A DNA stretch of 64,000 nucleotides from Aureispira sp045105775 (lineage in GTDB: Bacteria > Bacteroidota > Bacteroidia > Chitinophagales > Saprospiraceae), in assembly GCA_045105775.1 (NCBI GenBank), contig JBGCDW010000132.1:11739-75738 (forward strand). The letters run 5' to 3'. This document shows positions 43,807 to 53,143 of this stretch, one piece after another. The notes under the pieces are model-generated. The model saw only the letters and a program-made list of their open reading frames with translations, made no database searches and was not told the origin of the DNA. Numbering within the stretch: the first letter of the stretch is position 1; each line of letters opens with the position of its first letter. Position numbers and translations under genes: made by a program.

Positions 43807-46299
43807 ATGAAACACCTTTTGTTGATTTGTTGCTTACTGTGGAGTTATAATAGTTTTGCAACCTTTTTGCGTGGCCAGTTGGTTGATACCAAAGGAGAGC
43901 CTTTGGCATTTGCCAGTATTTATATCAAGGGTACGACCAAGGGCACATCTACCAACATTGATGGATTTTATGCCCTTTCCTTGGATGAGGGGGAATACGA
44001 CATCGTATTTCAATACGTGGGTTATCAATCGCAACAGCGAACTATAAAAATGGGCGATGAAGACCAAACGCTGAATATGACCCTAGAGTTATTGGCCGAG
44101 TCGCTTGATGAAGTAGTGATAAAAGCGGGGGAAGATCCTGCTTATCGCATTATTAGAAAGGCCATCAAAAAAAGAAATTACTACAAACAACAAACGCCTG
44201 AGTTTACTTGTGAAAGCTATATGAAGGGCACCCAGTTTATTCAAAATTTGCCCAAATCCTTTATGGGTATTTCTCTGGGGCAAGTTAGTGAAGGCTTGGA
44301 CTCCTCGGGTTCGGGTATTGTATACTTATCAGAATCTGTTTCTACCATTTATTACCAAAAGGGTGAAATCAAAGAAGTGATGTCTTCTTCTAAGGTGAGT
44401 GGCAATGACAATGGTTTTAGTTTCAATTCTGGTGCTGCCTTGATGGGCTTGTCTTTTTATGATAATGTCATGGAATTGGCAGGCAAATCTATTCTTTCTC
44501 CGATTGCCAATAATGCGCTATCGACGTATAAGTATCGGTTAAAAACTTCGTTCTATGATGGTCAAGGGCATTTGGTACATATGATAGAAGTTATACCTAA
44601 GAATGATTTGTCAGGAACCGTTCGAGGCAATATTTATATTGTAGATGAAGAATGGGCCATTCACGGCACCGATCTTTATACAACAGGAGCAGCCATCAAT
44701 CTCTCTGTTTTGGATACCGTCAGATTCCGACAAAACCATGTACAGCTCAATGAGGGCACTTGGCGTTTGTTTTCGCAAGATATTGAATTTAGCCTCAAGA
44801 TTTTTACCATCAAAACCAAAGGTAATTTTATAGGTGTTTTTAAGAATTATAACCTGCAACCCGAATTCCCAAAAGGTTTCTTTGATTCAGAAATTTTTAA
44901 AGTAGAAGATGCTGCCAACGAAAAACTAGCGGCTTATTGGGATTCTATTCGCCCTATTCCACTCTCCGAACAAGAAATAAAAGAATACACCAGCAAGGAC
45001 AGTTTGCAAGAAATATGGAAAAGTAAATCCTATCAAGATTCGATGGATAGAATTGCCAATCGTCCTGGTATTACGGATTTATTGAGTGGTTATACCTTTC
45101 AGAATAGCTATCAAAAATACAGTTGGACGATCAAATCCCCTATTACTTATCTCTTTTTTAATACCGTACAAGGGCAAATTATTGGCATAGGAGGCGAGTT
45201 TACCAAAGAGCCCAATTCAAAAAAGCGTTTTGCCTATAAATTCGGAACCGATTGGCGGTATTCGCTCGCCGACCAACAAATGCGTGGCAATGGCTATTTT
45301 CAACTGCGTTTTAATGAAATCAATGATGCTTTTATCAAGGTAGAAGGCGGAAGAGTAACTCGGCAGTTTAATGCCAGCCAACCCATTACCGAATTGCTCA
45401 ACACCTACTACAGCTTGGTGGGAAAGCTCAATTATATGAAGCTCTACGACGATGTATACGGCCAATTGGTGTATCGCCAACGCCTAGTCAATGGGCTGCT
45501 GTTGGTGGCCCGTACTCGCTATGGTCAACGCAGTGCCTTGGTCAATAACACCACCAACTCGTGGTTTAGCAAAGCCAAAACCTATTTCTCCAATCACCCT
45601 TTGGATATGGGGCAAGGGGGCTACCCTACGGGCGATTTGGAGCAACCTAGTTTTGTGAGCCATCGCTACTGGACAGCAGAATTGGCTTTACGCATTCGGT
45701 TTGGTCAAAAGTACATTACCTACCCCAATCAACGCTTTCATACCAGTTCGGATTTTCCCGATTTATGGCTACGCTATAGAAAGGGCATTGCATTGCTGGG
45801 CGGCCAAACTGATTTTGATTATCTGGAAGCTACCTTAGAAAAAGAGGATATTTCTATTGGACAAATAGGGAATTTGAGCTTTCGACTCACAGGAGGCTGG
45901 TTTGTGAATTCACCGTCTATGTATTTCATGGATTATTATCATTTTAATGGCAATCAGACCTTTTTTGCTAAGAATGGAGCTTATTTGTCCACCTTCCAAT
46001 TGTTGCCTTATTATCAATACAGCACCAATAATGCTTTTGGGCTTGTGGGAATGGAGCATAATTTTAATGGCTTTTTATGGAACAAAATTCCAGGGCTCAA
46101 AGTCTTGGGTTTTGAATTTGTAGCTGGCTATCGTGCGCTGTATGTACCCAACCAATCGCCTTATCAAGAATTTAACATTGGTATAGATAGAATTGGCTGG
46201 GGTATTTTTCGTTTTCTACGGGTAGATTTTGTTGCTGGTTATGCTGCGGACCGAAGTTGGCAGTTTGGCGGCTTGATTGGTTTAGATTTTTCCTTGTAA
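43807..46299 (+). CDS. DUF5686 outer-membrane protein with carboxypeptidase-regulatory domain
   Basis: 830 residues from 43807 (MKHLLLICCLLWSYNSFATF, signal peptide). Residues ~20-110 are a CarboxypepD_reg-like beta domain (FLRGQLVDTKGEPLAFASIYIKG). The rest is DUF5686, rich in aromatic beta strands with a final strand at the C-terminus (FGGLIGLDFSL), which fits an outer-membrane barrel. No TonB box or plug domain is seen. DUF5686 proteins are widespread in Bacteroidota, often linked with nutrient or outer-membrane biogenesis; the precise role is unknown. 115 bases after folC. Confidence 0.85.
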   Translation: MKHLLLICCLLWSYNSFATFLRGQLVDTKGEPLAFASIYIKGTTKGTSTNIDGFYALSLDEGEYDIVFQYVGYQSQQRTIKMGDEDQTLNMTLELLAESLDEVVIKAGEDPAYRIIRKAIKKRNYYKQQTPEFTCESYMKGTQFIQNLPKSFMGISLGQVSEGLDSSGSGIVYLSESVSTIYYQKGEIKEVMSSSKVSGNDNGFSFNSGAALMGLSFYDNVMELAGKSILSPIANNALSTYKYRLKTSFYDGQGHLVHMIEVIPKNDLSGTVRGNIYIVDEEWAIHGTDLYTTGAAINLSVLDTVRFRQNHVQLNEGTWRLFSQDIEFSLKIFTIKTKGNFIGVFKNYNLQPEFPKGFFDSEIFKVEDAANEKLAAYWDSIRPIPLSEQEIKEYTSKDSLQEIWKSKSYQDSMDRIANRPGITDLLSGYTFQNSYQKYSWTIKSPITYLFFNTVQGQIIGIGGEFTKEPNSKKRFAYKFGTDWRYSLADQQMRGNGYFQLRFNEINDAFIKVEGGRVTRQFNASQPITELLNTYYSLVGKLNYMKLYDDVYGQLVYRQRLVNGLLLVARTRYGQRSALVNNTTNSWFSKAKTYFSNHPLDMGQGGYPTGDLEQPSFVSHRYWTAELALRIRFGQKYITYPNQRFHTSSDFPDLWLRYRKGIALLGGQTDFDYLEATLEKEDISIGQIGNLSFRLTGGWFVNSPSMYFMDYYHFNGNQTFFAKNGAYLSTFQLLPYYQYSTNNAFGLVGMEHNFNGFLWNKIPGLKVLGFEFVAGYRALYVPNQSPYQEFNIGIDRIGWGIFRFLRVDFVAGYAADRSWQFGGLIGLDFSL

Positions 46300-46320
46300 T
46301 CGCTTATTTATTGGTTTCTT

Positions 46321-47877
46321 ATGGTTGATAATATGAATACATCTGCTCCGCTGGATGCTCCCCCCAAAAAAGGACTTAGTTTTCCAAGTTCTCATACGGT
46401 TCTGTTGCTTATCGCAGCCTTTGTCGCTATTCTTACTTGGTTGATTCCCGCTGGAAAATATGAACAATTGGAGTACCGTGCAGCTTCTAGCAGCCAGCCT
46501 GCTGTTTTTATTCATCATGGTCAAGTTGGCGATACGGAATTGCCTGCCACCCAAGCAACCTTGGAGCAATTGGGCATGAAAATCAAGCTGGAAAAATTCG
46601 TCAATGGCGATATTTGGAAGCCTGTGGGCATTCCTGGCAGTTATCATACACTACCGAGCCAACCACAGGGTTTCTGGGCGTTTATACAATCGCCCCTCAA
46701 GGGAATTATGGAAGCTATTGATGTGATTTTGTTTGTATTAATCATAGGAGGCTTTATTGGCATTGTGAACCATTCGGGGGCATTTGATGCAGGCGTAGCG
46801 CGTTTGGCACGTCGCCTACGTGGCCGCGAGACCTGGCTGATTGTTATTATTGCTTGTGCCATTGCCGTAGGCGGAACTACTTTTGGATTGGCAGAAGAAA
46901 CCATTGCTTTTTATCCTATTTTGGTGCCCGTGTTTATTGCTGCTCGCTACGATGCCATGGTTGCCTTGGCTACGATTTATATAGGCTCGGCTATGGGTAC
47001 TATGGCCTCCACGGTCAATCCTTTTAGTGCCATTATTGGCTCCAATGCGGCAGGGATCAACTGGACTAGTGGCTTGTATGGCCGTCTTTTAATGCTGTGC
47101 TTGGGGCTTATTATTTGCTTGTGGTATATTATTCGATATGCCGAAAAAGTGCGTAAAAATCCGAGCAGTTCGCTCATTTATGAACAAAAAGAGGCGATTG
47201 AATCTGCCTTCAGCACCTTGGATGAGAGCAACGCTCCACCGTTTACAGGACGTATTCAGTTGGTGTTGGTGATGTTTGTGGCTTCTTTTGGCATCATGAT
47301 CTGGGGCGTATCGTCTCAGGGTTGGTGGTTTATGGAAATGACTACGGTGTTTTTTGTGGCGGCTATTTTGATTGGTGTAGTCGCAGGTGTCGCCGAAAAA
47401 ATCTTTGTCCGTGAGTTTGTAAAGGGAGCCAATGATTTGCTGAATGTGGCCTTGATTATTGGTATTGCACGGGGGGTGACGGTGTTGATGGATGAAGGGT
47501 TGATTAGCGATAGCTTGTTATATTATGCCTCCAATTTGGTAGAGGGGATGCCCAAGGCTTTGTTTGCCAATGTGATGCTGTTCTTGTATGCTGGACTGTC
47601 GTTTTTTATTCCGTCTTCTTCTGGAATGGCCGTGCTGTCTATGCCTATTATGGCTCCCTTGGCCGATGTGGTGGGCGCGCCTAGAGAAATTGTAGTGGAT
47701 GCTTACCAATATGGGATGGGCTTAATGGCTTTTGTTACGCCTACTGGGCTGATTTTGGCCTCGTTGACTATGGTGAATGTGACCTATGATAAATGGCTGA
47801 AATTTGTAGGGCCTTTGTTGTTGATTTTGACGGTTTTTACGATGGTTTATTTGACGGCTTGGGTTTATTTGTATTGA
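46321..47877 (+). CDS. YfcC family (ArcD/DcuC-like) secondary transporter
   Basis: 518 residues with about 12 hydrophobic helices. Features of the YfcC family are VNPFSAIIGSNAAGI and FFIPSSSGMAVLSMPIMAPLAD near the C-terminus. Relatives exchange or take up arginine/ornithine or C4-dicarboxylates. A soluble insert of ~85 residues lies between the first two helices. The initiator is MVDN at 46321 or MNTS at 46333. It begins 22 bases after the DUF5686 gene. Confidence 0.85.
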   Translation: MVDNMNTSAPLDAPPKKGLSFPSSHTVLLLIAAFVAILTWLIPAGKYEQLEYRAASSSQPAVFIHHGQVGDTELPATQATLEQLGMKIKLEKFVNGDIWKPVGIPGSYHTLPSQPQGFWAFIQSPLKGIMEAIDVILFVLIIGGFIGIVNHSGAFDAGVARLARRLRGRETWLIVIIACAIAVGGTTFGLAEETIAFYPILVPVFIAARYDAMVALATIYIGSAMGTMASTVNPFSAIIGSNAAGINWTSGLYGRLLMLCLGLIICLWYIIRYAEKVRKNPSSSLIYEQKEAIESAFSTLDESNAPPFTGRIQLVLVMFVASFGIMIWGVSSQGWWFMEMTTVFFVAAILIGVVAGVAEKIFVREFVKGANDLLNVALIIGIARGVTVLMDEGLISDSLLYYASNLVEGMPKALFANVMLFLYAGLSFFIPSSSGMAVLSMPIMAPLADVVGAPREIVVDAYQYGMGLMAFVTPTGLILASLTMVNVTYDKWLKFVGPLLLILTVFTMVYLTAWVYLY

Positions 47878-47931
47878 TTTTTGGTGCATTTCCGTATGCA
47901 CCTGATTGGTTGGGGTTTAATTTTATTTGTT

Positions 47932-48630
47932 ATGTCTATTTCTAAACTGGTTGTTTTTGATATTGATGGTACGCTCACGCATACCAACCCGTTGGATCAT
48001 GCTTGTTTTATTGCGGCTGTTCATCAATTTATCAGTAAGGATTTTGTAGAATTTATTCCTAGCTGGTTTACGCATTTTACCGATAGTTGTATTATTATTG
48101 AATTGTTTGAACGCTATCTTCACCGCTCTCCTACTACTGCGGAGGAACGCGCCTTTAAAACCCTCTATATTGAACAATTAGAACAGACCTTGCAGGAACA
48201 ACCTAGCTATTTTAAACCGATAGATGGGGCTAGGGCTGTGCTGGATGCCTTGCCTGCTGATTGGGGCGTGGCACTCGCCACAGGCTGCTGGCAAGAGGCA
48301 GCCGAAATCAAGCTCCGAGGAGGTGGCATTCCTGTCCACAATCGGCCAATGGCTACAGCCAGCGATGCCCTCACGCGCCAAGCCGTGATGCAAACGGCCA
48401 TTCAACGCGCTCAAGCTTATTATCAAGTAGCAGCGTTTGAACACGTGGTGTATATTGGTGATGGTTTGTGGGATAAGCAGAGTTGTGCCGATATTGAGCT
48501 GCCTTTTGTGGGCATTGAGCAGGGCAATCGTAATTATCAGACAGGAATGCTAGGAGATTTTCATTTGTTGGCGGATTATTTGGACTTGCCGTATTTTTTG
48601 GAGTTGTTGGGTGAGGCTGTTGCGCCTTGA
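47932..48630 (+). CDS. HAD superfamily hydrolase
   Basis: 232 residues from the ATG at 47932 (MSISKLVVFDIDGTLTHTN); a TTG at 47881 would prepend a strange hydrophobic stretch. Motif I DIDGTLTHT (about 10-18), motif II LATGCWQEAAEIK and motif IV IGDGLWDKQSCAD complete the HAD active site. Phosphatase of beta-phosphoglucomutase/phosphoglycolate type; the substrate is unknown. Located 54 bases after the transporter and 82 bases before the paralogous array. Confidence 0.85.
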   Translation: MSISKLVVFDIDGTLTHTNPLDHACFIAAVHQFISKDFVEFIPSWFTHFTDSCIIIELFERYLHRSPTTAEERAFKTLYIEQLEQTLQEQPSYFKPIDGARAVLDALPADWGVALATGCWQEAAEIKLRGGGIPVHNRPMATASDALTRQAVMQTAIQRAQAYYQVAAFEHVVYIGDGLWDKQSCADIELPFVGIEQGNRNYQTGMLGDFHLLADYLDLPYFLELLGEAVAP

Positions 48631-48712
48631 TTTTTTCTCCATTGGGAACAAAATACCCACAAAATCCAGTTATATTACATACAGTTTTTAAGCCTTTATT
48701 AACACGACACCT

Positions 48713-49333
48713 ATGCCTAAAAATTTATTAGACGATTTTTCTGCTCTGGATGGGCACCAAGATGATACGGCCTTTGAGGTTTTGAAAGAACATACCAACA
48801 ATGGAAGGGATTTGATTTGGACAGGACGGCCTGTGCAGGGTTTTCGCTTGAGCAAAGCAGACTTAGCACTCATTCCCTTTAGTATATTTTGGTGTGTGTT
48901 TGTTGTGGTTTGGGAGACAATAGCTATTTTTAGTGATGCAGGTTGGTTGTTTATCCTTTGGGGGATTCCTTTTTTACTAATTGGGTTCTACTTATTGATT
49001 GGGCGTTTTTTGCATGATCGTTGGTATCGGGCGCGCACTTTTTATGGCCTTACGGCGAATAAGTTGTTTATTCAGCGGCCCAGAAAGCTGGATCAATATT
49101 CCTTAGATAATTTGCATCAATTGGAAGTAGTAGAGGGCAAAAACAATCGAGGCACCTTGACGTTTAGAACAAGTTTGGCGACTACTAATCAAAAACATTT
49201 TCCTGCCGTAACGGCTATGGGTGAATCGGTGGATAGTGTACAGGATGTAGGGGAATTGTACCGCATTATTAGAAATTATAAAAAAACAACCCGCAGCCTC
49301 AACCAGCCCTTTGATCCCAATTTCGACTCCTAA
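48713..49333 (+). CDS. Array protein 1: LDDF/WTGRP/FYG two-helix membrane protein
   Basis: 206 residues. First of five tandem paralogues. It has the shared N-terminal segment LLDDFSALDGHQDD, then DLIWTGRPVQGF, two membrane helices (about 53-77 and 82-104) and RTFYGLTANKLFIQRP followed by a beta-rich tail. The W-(T/S)-G-x-P and Y-G-(L/I)-T-x-x-x-L motifs on either side of two helices resemble bacterial PH-like (bPH/DUF304-type) membrane proteins, which is inference. The body of each gene keeps this order. It is 16 bases before the next copy. Function unknown. Confidence 0.8.
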   Translation: MPKNLLDDFSALDGHQDDTAFEVLKEHTNNGRDLIWTGRPVQGFRLSKADLALIPFSIFWCVFVVVWETIAIFSDAGWLFILWGIPFLLIGFYLLIGRFLHDRWYRARTFYGLTANKLFIQRPRKLDQYSLDNLHQLEVVEGKNNRGTLTFRTSLATTNQKHFPAVTAMGESVDSVQDVGELYRIIRNYKKTTRSLNQPFDPNFDS

Positions 49334-49349
49334 CCAACAACTATACCCT

Positions 49350-49955
49350 ATGAGTGATTTAATTTTGGATGATTTTTATGGGATGCAGGAAATCAATGCC
49401 TATGCTGCCAAGAATAGCCTTGCACCACTTTTAGAATCGGACGAAGAATTGTTGTGGTCGAGCCAACCCAAACAGGGCTTATTTTTGCAAGCTTGGGAGG
49501 GAGAGATGGTTTTTAATGGGCTGCTTTGGATGGGGGTATCCGTTCCTGTATTGCTGCTCAACTGCTCCTTTCTTTTGGACGGTGCATGGCCTCCTACTAT
49601 CATGTTGATGGTCTCCCCCATTTTTTTATTGATGTTTCTTTTGGGTTGGCAAACCAGTATTGGACAGTATTTGGGGCAAGCTAGAAAACGAAAATCGAGC
49701 TTTTATGGCCTTACGTCTACGGCTTTATTGGTTATGGACGGTGAACTTACGGAGCGCATTCCACTCGAAAAGGTGATTGATCCCCAAATTCAGCAAAAAA
49801 ACAAAGCATTTGGACACTTACAATTCAAGTTTCCCCTGCACCAACTCCCTGGCAGCCAACAACGAATGGCCAAAGGGATCAGTCTAAAATGGGTGCCCAA
49901 TGTGAAACGTTTGGAGGATTTATTGCACAAGGCACAACAAGATTCATTTTCTTAA
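49350..49955 (+). CDS. Array protein 2: LDDF/WSSQP/FYG two-helix membrane protein
   Basis: 201 residues from the ATG at 49350 (MSDLILDDFYGMQE). Second of five paralogues: ELLWSSQPKQG (about 34-44), helices about 55-75 and 82-105, and SSFYGLTSTALLVMDG. The W-T-G-R-P motif is WSSQP here. 16 bases after copy 1 and 10 bases before copy 3. A longer start would overlap copy 1 and is not supported. Confidence 0.8.
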   Translation: MSDLILDDFYGMQEINAYAAKNSLAPLLESDEELLWSSQPKQGLFLQAWEGEMVFNGLLWMGVSVPVLLLNCSFLLDGAWPPTIMLMVSPIFLLMFLLGWQTSIGQYLGQARKRKSSFYGLTSTALLVMDGELTERIPLEKVIDPQIQQKNKAFGHLQFKFPLHQLPGSQQRMAKGISLKWVPNVKRLEDLLHKAQQDSFS

Positions 49956-49965
49956 TACATCTAGC

Positions 49966-50499
49966 ATGACCGAGCCCTTAGATAATTTATATCTCTTAGA
50001 TGAAAATCATGACCAAATCGCCTATAATGGATTGGTCCAATTGCCCGAAATTCAGGAGGAATTGGTCTGGACGGCACTACCCAAATCTAAGAAGCATCCA
50101 AAAGATATGGTCGGTTCCTTGGTCATAACGCCTAGTGTGCTGGTGTGGTATGTGTGGCTTTCCTCCTCTAAGGGCATTTCTTGGCCTATGGCTGGGCTGA
50201 TTTATGGCCTTGCAGCACTCTTTGGCATTGTAACCCTTCTTCGGTCGGAACAACTGCGCCGAGAAAACTTTTATGGCATTTCTGCGACTACTTTATGGGT
50301 AAAAAAACACCAGAAGCCTTTAGAACAATACCACATTCCTAGCTTAACCCGTTTGGCCATAAACAATGGGGTGCTTTCCTATTCTACTATCCAAAATAAT
50401 GAATACAATAAGTATACGCTCTTAGAGAATGTGCCCAATATAGAAGCCGTTTATCAGTTATTATTACAATTACAACTAGACTCTCAACAACCAAACTAA
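49966..50499 (+). CDS. Array protein 3: LDN/WTALP/FYG two-helix membrane protein
   Basis: 177 residues, the shortest copy. LDNLYLLDENHD, then LVWTALPKSKK, helices about 46-64 and 70-88, ENFYGISATTLWVKKH, ending with HIPSLTRLAIN. The HIPSL segment after the PH-like part is shared with copy 4, so those two are closest. 10 bases after copy 2, 3 before copy 4, so very likely translated together. Confidence 0.8.
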   Translation: MTEPLDNLYLLDENHDQIAYNGLVQLPEIQEELVWTALPKSKKHPKDMVGSLVITPSVLVWYVWLSSSKGISWPMAGLIYGLAALFGIVTLLRSEQLRRENFYGISATTLWVKKHQKPLEQYHIPSLTRLAINNGVLSYSTIQNNEYNKYTLLENVPNIEAVYQLLLQLQLDSQQPN

Positions 50500-50502
50500 G
50501 CT

Positions 50503-51054
50503 ATGGAGATTTTAGACGATTTTTCTCAACTCAACCACCAATATGATCCCAAAGCTTCGGCACAATTGGAACCCTTAACTACGTCCGAAGAAGTATTTTT
50601 ATGGACAGGAAGGCCTCAGGCTTTGTGGATGGATTTTACTCCCAAGCAATTTTCTAAAGAGCAAAAAACTGCTTTTTTGTATTGTTTAGGCTTTGTAGGA
50701 GTCGTATTATTATTCAGCAGTCAATTGAATGTACAATTTTTGTTTTTACTCTTAAAATTACTAATGTTGTCCGTATTGGGTACTTTATTAGTACTTATAC
50801 TAACAGAGTCTTACCGCAGACATCGAACGTTTTATGGAATTACACAACAGGAATTATGGGTTAGAATGCCCAATAAGCGTTTGCTCAAATATCACATTCC
50901 CTCGCTCCAATTATTGTTGATGTATAAAAATAGTGTTTGTTATGATAGCCAAGTGAATGGCATGGCTAACCGTCATTTTATTTTTAAGAATATTGCTGAA
51001 GTTGAACAAGTATTTGCCTTGATCTGGCAAATTAATCAAGAACACAAATCTTAA
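50503..51054 (+). CDS. Array protein 4: LDDF/WTGRP/FYG two-helix membrane protein
   Basis: 183 residues. LDDFSQLNHQYD, FLWTGRPQALW (about 33-43), two hydrophobic segments about 57-77 and 80-103, then RTFYGITQQELWVRMP and HIPSLQLLLMY. Closest to copies 1 (WTGRP, RTFYG) and 3 (HIPSL). The gap to copy 3 is only three bases. Confidence 0.8.
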   Translation: MEILDDFSQLNHQYDPKASAQLEPLTTSEEVFLWTGRPQALWMDFTPKQFSKEQKTAFLYCLGFVGVVLLFSSQLNVQFLFLLLKLLMLSVLGTLLVLILTESYRRHRTFYGITQQELWVRMPNKRLLKYHIPSLQLLLMYKNSVCYDSQVNGMANRHFIFKNIAEVEQVFALIWQINQEHKS

Positions 51055-51103
51055 GTAGTATTAAAATATGGTAAACAAATCACAATAAATCAAGGTACTG
51101 ACA

Positions 51104-51718
51104 ATGCACCCCCCACTAGATGATTACCACTTTGACTCTGATTTTAAAGACAAAAAAATCAAACGTGAATTCATGGCTTTATTGCCCGAAGGGGAGGAAT
51201 TGCTGTGGATGGGCAAAATTAAGCGCGATAGTACCTACTGGTATAACAAAGGAACTTGGGCAGTGATTTTGTCCATAGGAAGTTTGTTTTTGAGCGGATT
51301 GGTTTTGTTTTATGGCTATACAGGCTTTGTGGAAGGGGAATTTGAGGGACAATATAATCGTTTTTTATTGGCCTTTGGGGCGGCTTTGTTGCCTTGGGGG
51401 GTTAGTTATCTGCTGGCCTTTCGGCATTTGGTGTACGATGCACAGGTGCGTTATGCTTTTTCGGCTACCCGTGTTGTAAGGTACCTTCCTGCACAGAAAA
51501 AACAACCCTACCAGTCGGAGCAATTGGATCATTTGGAAGAGTTGTCCTATAGCTCCAAAAGCGATCATACAGGAACGATTTCCTACGCGATTGTAGTGCC
51601 TGATTATCAACGTGGTGACGAGGGAGTCATTTTTTTGCCTTTGTTTGAGTTTATTGAAAATGGTGGTGCTGTTTTTAAACAATTGGTGGCATTGCAGGAG
51701 GCACTATTTGAGGCGTAA
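51104..51718 (+). CDS. Array protein 5: LDDY/WMGK/diverged two-helix membrane protein
   Basis: 204 residues. The most diverged copy: LDDYHFDSDF, LLWMGKIKRD (about 35-44), two helices (about 52-73 and 88-107) and RYAFSATRVVRYLPA in place of the R-x-FYG motif. Its tail still has YSSKSDHTGTISYA. It begins 49 bases after copy 4 and ends the run; the next gene is convergent. Confidence 0.75.
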   Translation: MHPPLDDYHFDSDFKDKKIKREFMALLPEGEELLWMGKIKRDSTYWYNKGTWAVILSIGSLFLSGLVLFYGYTGFVEGEFEGQYNRFLLAFGAALLPWGVSYLLAFRHLVYDAQVRYAFSATRVVRYLPAQKKQPYQSEQLDHLEELSYSSKSDHTGTISYAIVVPDYQRGDEGVIFLPLFEFIENGGAVFKQLVALQEALFEA

Positions 51719-51756
51719 TTGGTTTTCCTAATCTTTGTTATAATAATAAACGCCCC

Positions 51757-52998
51757 TTACTTGCGCATAGCCTCTACAGGACTAATTTTAGCCGCTTTTA
51801 GGGCAGGAATTAGACCAGCAATAGCCCCAGCAATAACCACTACAATGGTTGCAGTTATCACCATGCCCACATCTACTTGTGGATCTCTAAAAAAGCCCCC
51901 ATCTACTTGGTAGGTTTCCATAAATACATTGATGCTGTGAATGAGGGCAATACCAACAGCCATGCCCAGATAACCCGCCACACTGGTAATCAATACCGCT
52001 TCCTGAATAATCATGGCTACCACAGAGGCAGGAGAAGCCCCCAAAGCCTTGCGAATACCAATTTCCTTGGTTCTATCCTTTACCACAATCAACATAATAT
52101 TGCTTACACCAATCACCCCTGCCACAATAGAACCGATCCCAACTACCCAAATAAACAGGCTAATCATATTAAATAGATTCATAACAGACTGAAAATATTC
52201 TACCCTGTTTCTAACCCGAATAGCTTGTTTGTCTTTGGGATCAAAATTGTGCCGCTCGGCTAATTTGTTGATGACTTGTTGCTCTAGTACCAACACCTCT
52301 TCGAGGCTGGCATCGCCTGTGGTGAGCATAATTTGATTGATGCTCGGACGGGTGGCAAAACTTCGTTGGGCGGTAGTTATGGGCAAATATACCATACGCA
52401 TTTCATCCTCTCCCCCTGTATCACTAAACACGCCTACAATCTGAAAACTAATCCCTCCAATCTGAATGTATTTGCCTATAGGGTTGACATTGGGAAAAAT
52501 TTCCTCCTTTACCAATTGTCCAATCACCGCCACCTTTCTGTAGTCCTCTATATCACGCTTATTGAGATAACGCCCTTGCTCCATAATAGTGTTTTCCAGC
52601 ACTTTGTGGTCTGGGTGCACAGAGCGTACTCTAAAATTGTAACGCACATTGTTGTAAACCAGTTTTTCCAAGTCTTGATGCAAATAAAAACGCCCAGTGA
52701 TGTACTCGGTGCCCTTAACGGCCTTGAGCATTTCGTAATCGGCATTCTCAAAATTGATTTGTCGATTTTCGGAAAGCCCTTTGTGGGCCATAGAAGTGCG
52801 TCTAGGATAAATCCAAAGACTATTGGTGGCATCATCTCTAAATTCGTATTCTGCCCCATTTTTTAACCCGTTGCCTGCCCCTAACAGTAATACCAACATA
52901 AAAATACCCCAAAAAACCCCAAAGGCGGTTAGGCTGGTTCGCAATTTGTGCTTACTCAGAGAAAGGATAATTTCTTGCCATTTGTCTAAATCAAACAT
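51757..52998 (-). CDS. ABC transporter permease, MacB/FtsX type
   Basis: 413 residues from the ATG at 52998 (MFDLDKWQEII); the frame is open upstream but without a supported start. One N-terminal helix (about 20-40, SLTAFGVFWGIFMLVLLLGAG), a large extracytoplasmic MacB_PCD-like domain, then three C-terminal helices including VVGIGSIVAGVIGVSNIMLIV and the motif DRTKEIGIRKALGA, as in MacB/FtsX permeases. The ATPase partner is not adjacent. Substrates may be lipoproteins, peptides or antibiotics. A TACTTTTG element lies at 53075-53082 on the minus strand. Confidence 0.9.
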   Translation of the reverse strand: MFDLDKWQEIILSLSKHKLRTSLTAFGVFWGIFMLVLLLGAGNGLKNGAEYEFRDDATNSLWIYPRRTSMAHKGLSENRQINFENADYEMLKAVKGTEYITGRFYLHQDLEKLVYNNVRYNFRVRSVHPDHKVLENTIMEQGRYLNKRDIEDYRKVAVIGQLVKEEIFPNVNPIGKYIQIGGISFQIVGVFSDTGGEDEMRMVYLPITTAQRSFATRPSINQIMLTTGDASLEEVLVLEQQVINKLAERHNFDPKDKQAIRVRNRVEYFQSVMNLFNMISLFIWVVGIGSIVAGVIGVSNIMLIVVKDRTKEIGIRKALGASPASVVAMIIQEAVLITSVAGYLGMAVGIALIHSINVFMETYQVDGGFFRDPQVDVGMVITATIVVVIAGAIAGLIPALKAAKISPVEAMRK

Positions 52999-53074
52999 TT
53001 GTTCAATTATTCTTTGGGAGTTATTAAAAAATAATGCAATTGCTTTGTAGATTATCTCCACCAAAAGCAGACCA

Positions 53075-53082
53075 CAAAAGTA
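53075..53082 (-). promoter_or_regulatory. Putative -7 element of the ABC permease gene
   Basis: TACTTTTG on the minus strand, 76 bases before the chosen start. No TTTG at the right distance. Confidence 0.35.
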
Positions 53083-53143
53083 CATTTTTTTGTTGGGGCT
53101 AATTATTTAAACAAACTTTAGTTTTTTAGTCTTCTTTAGTACT

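Noticed and set aside
52333..52866. 177-codon frame antisense to the ABC permease
   Set aside because: Inside a clear MacB/FtsX gene and without a convincing start.
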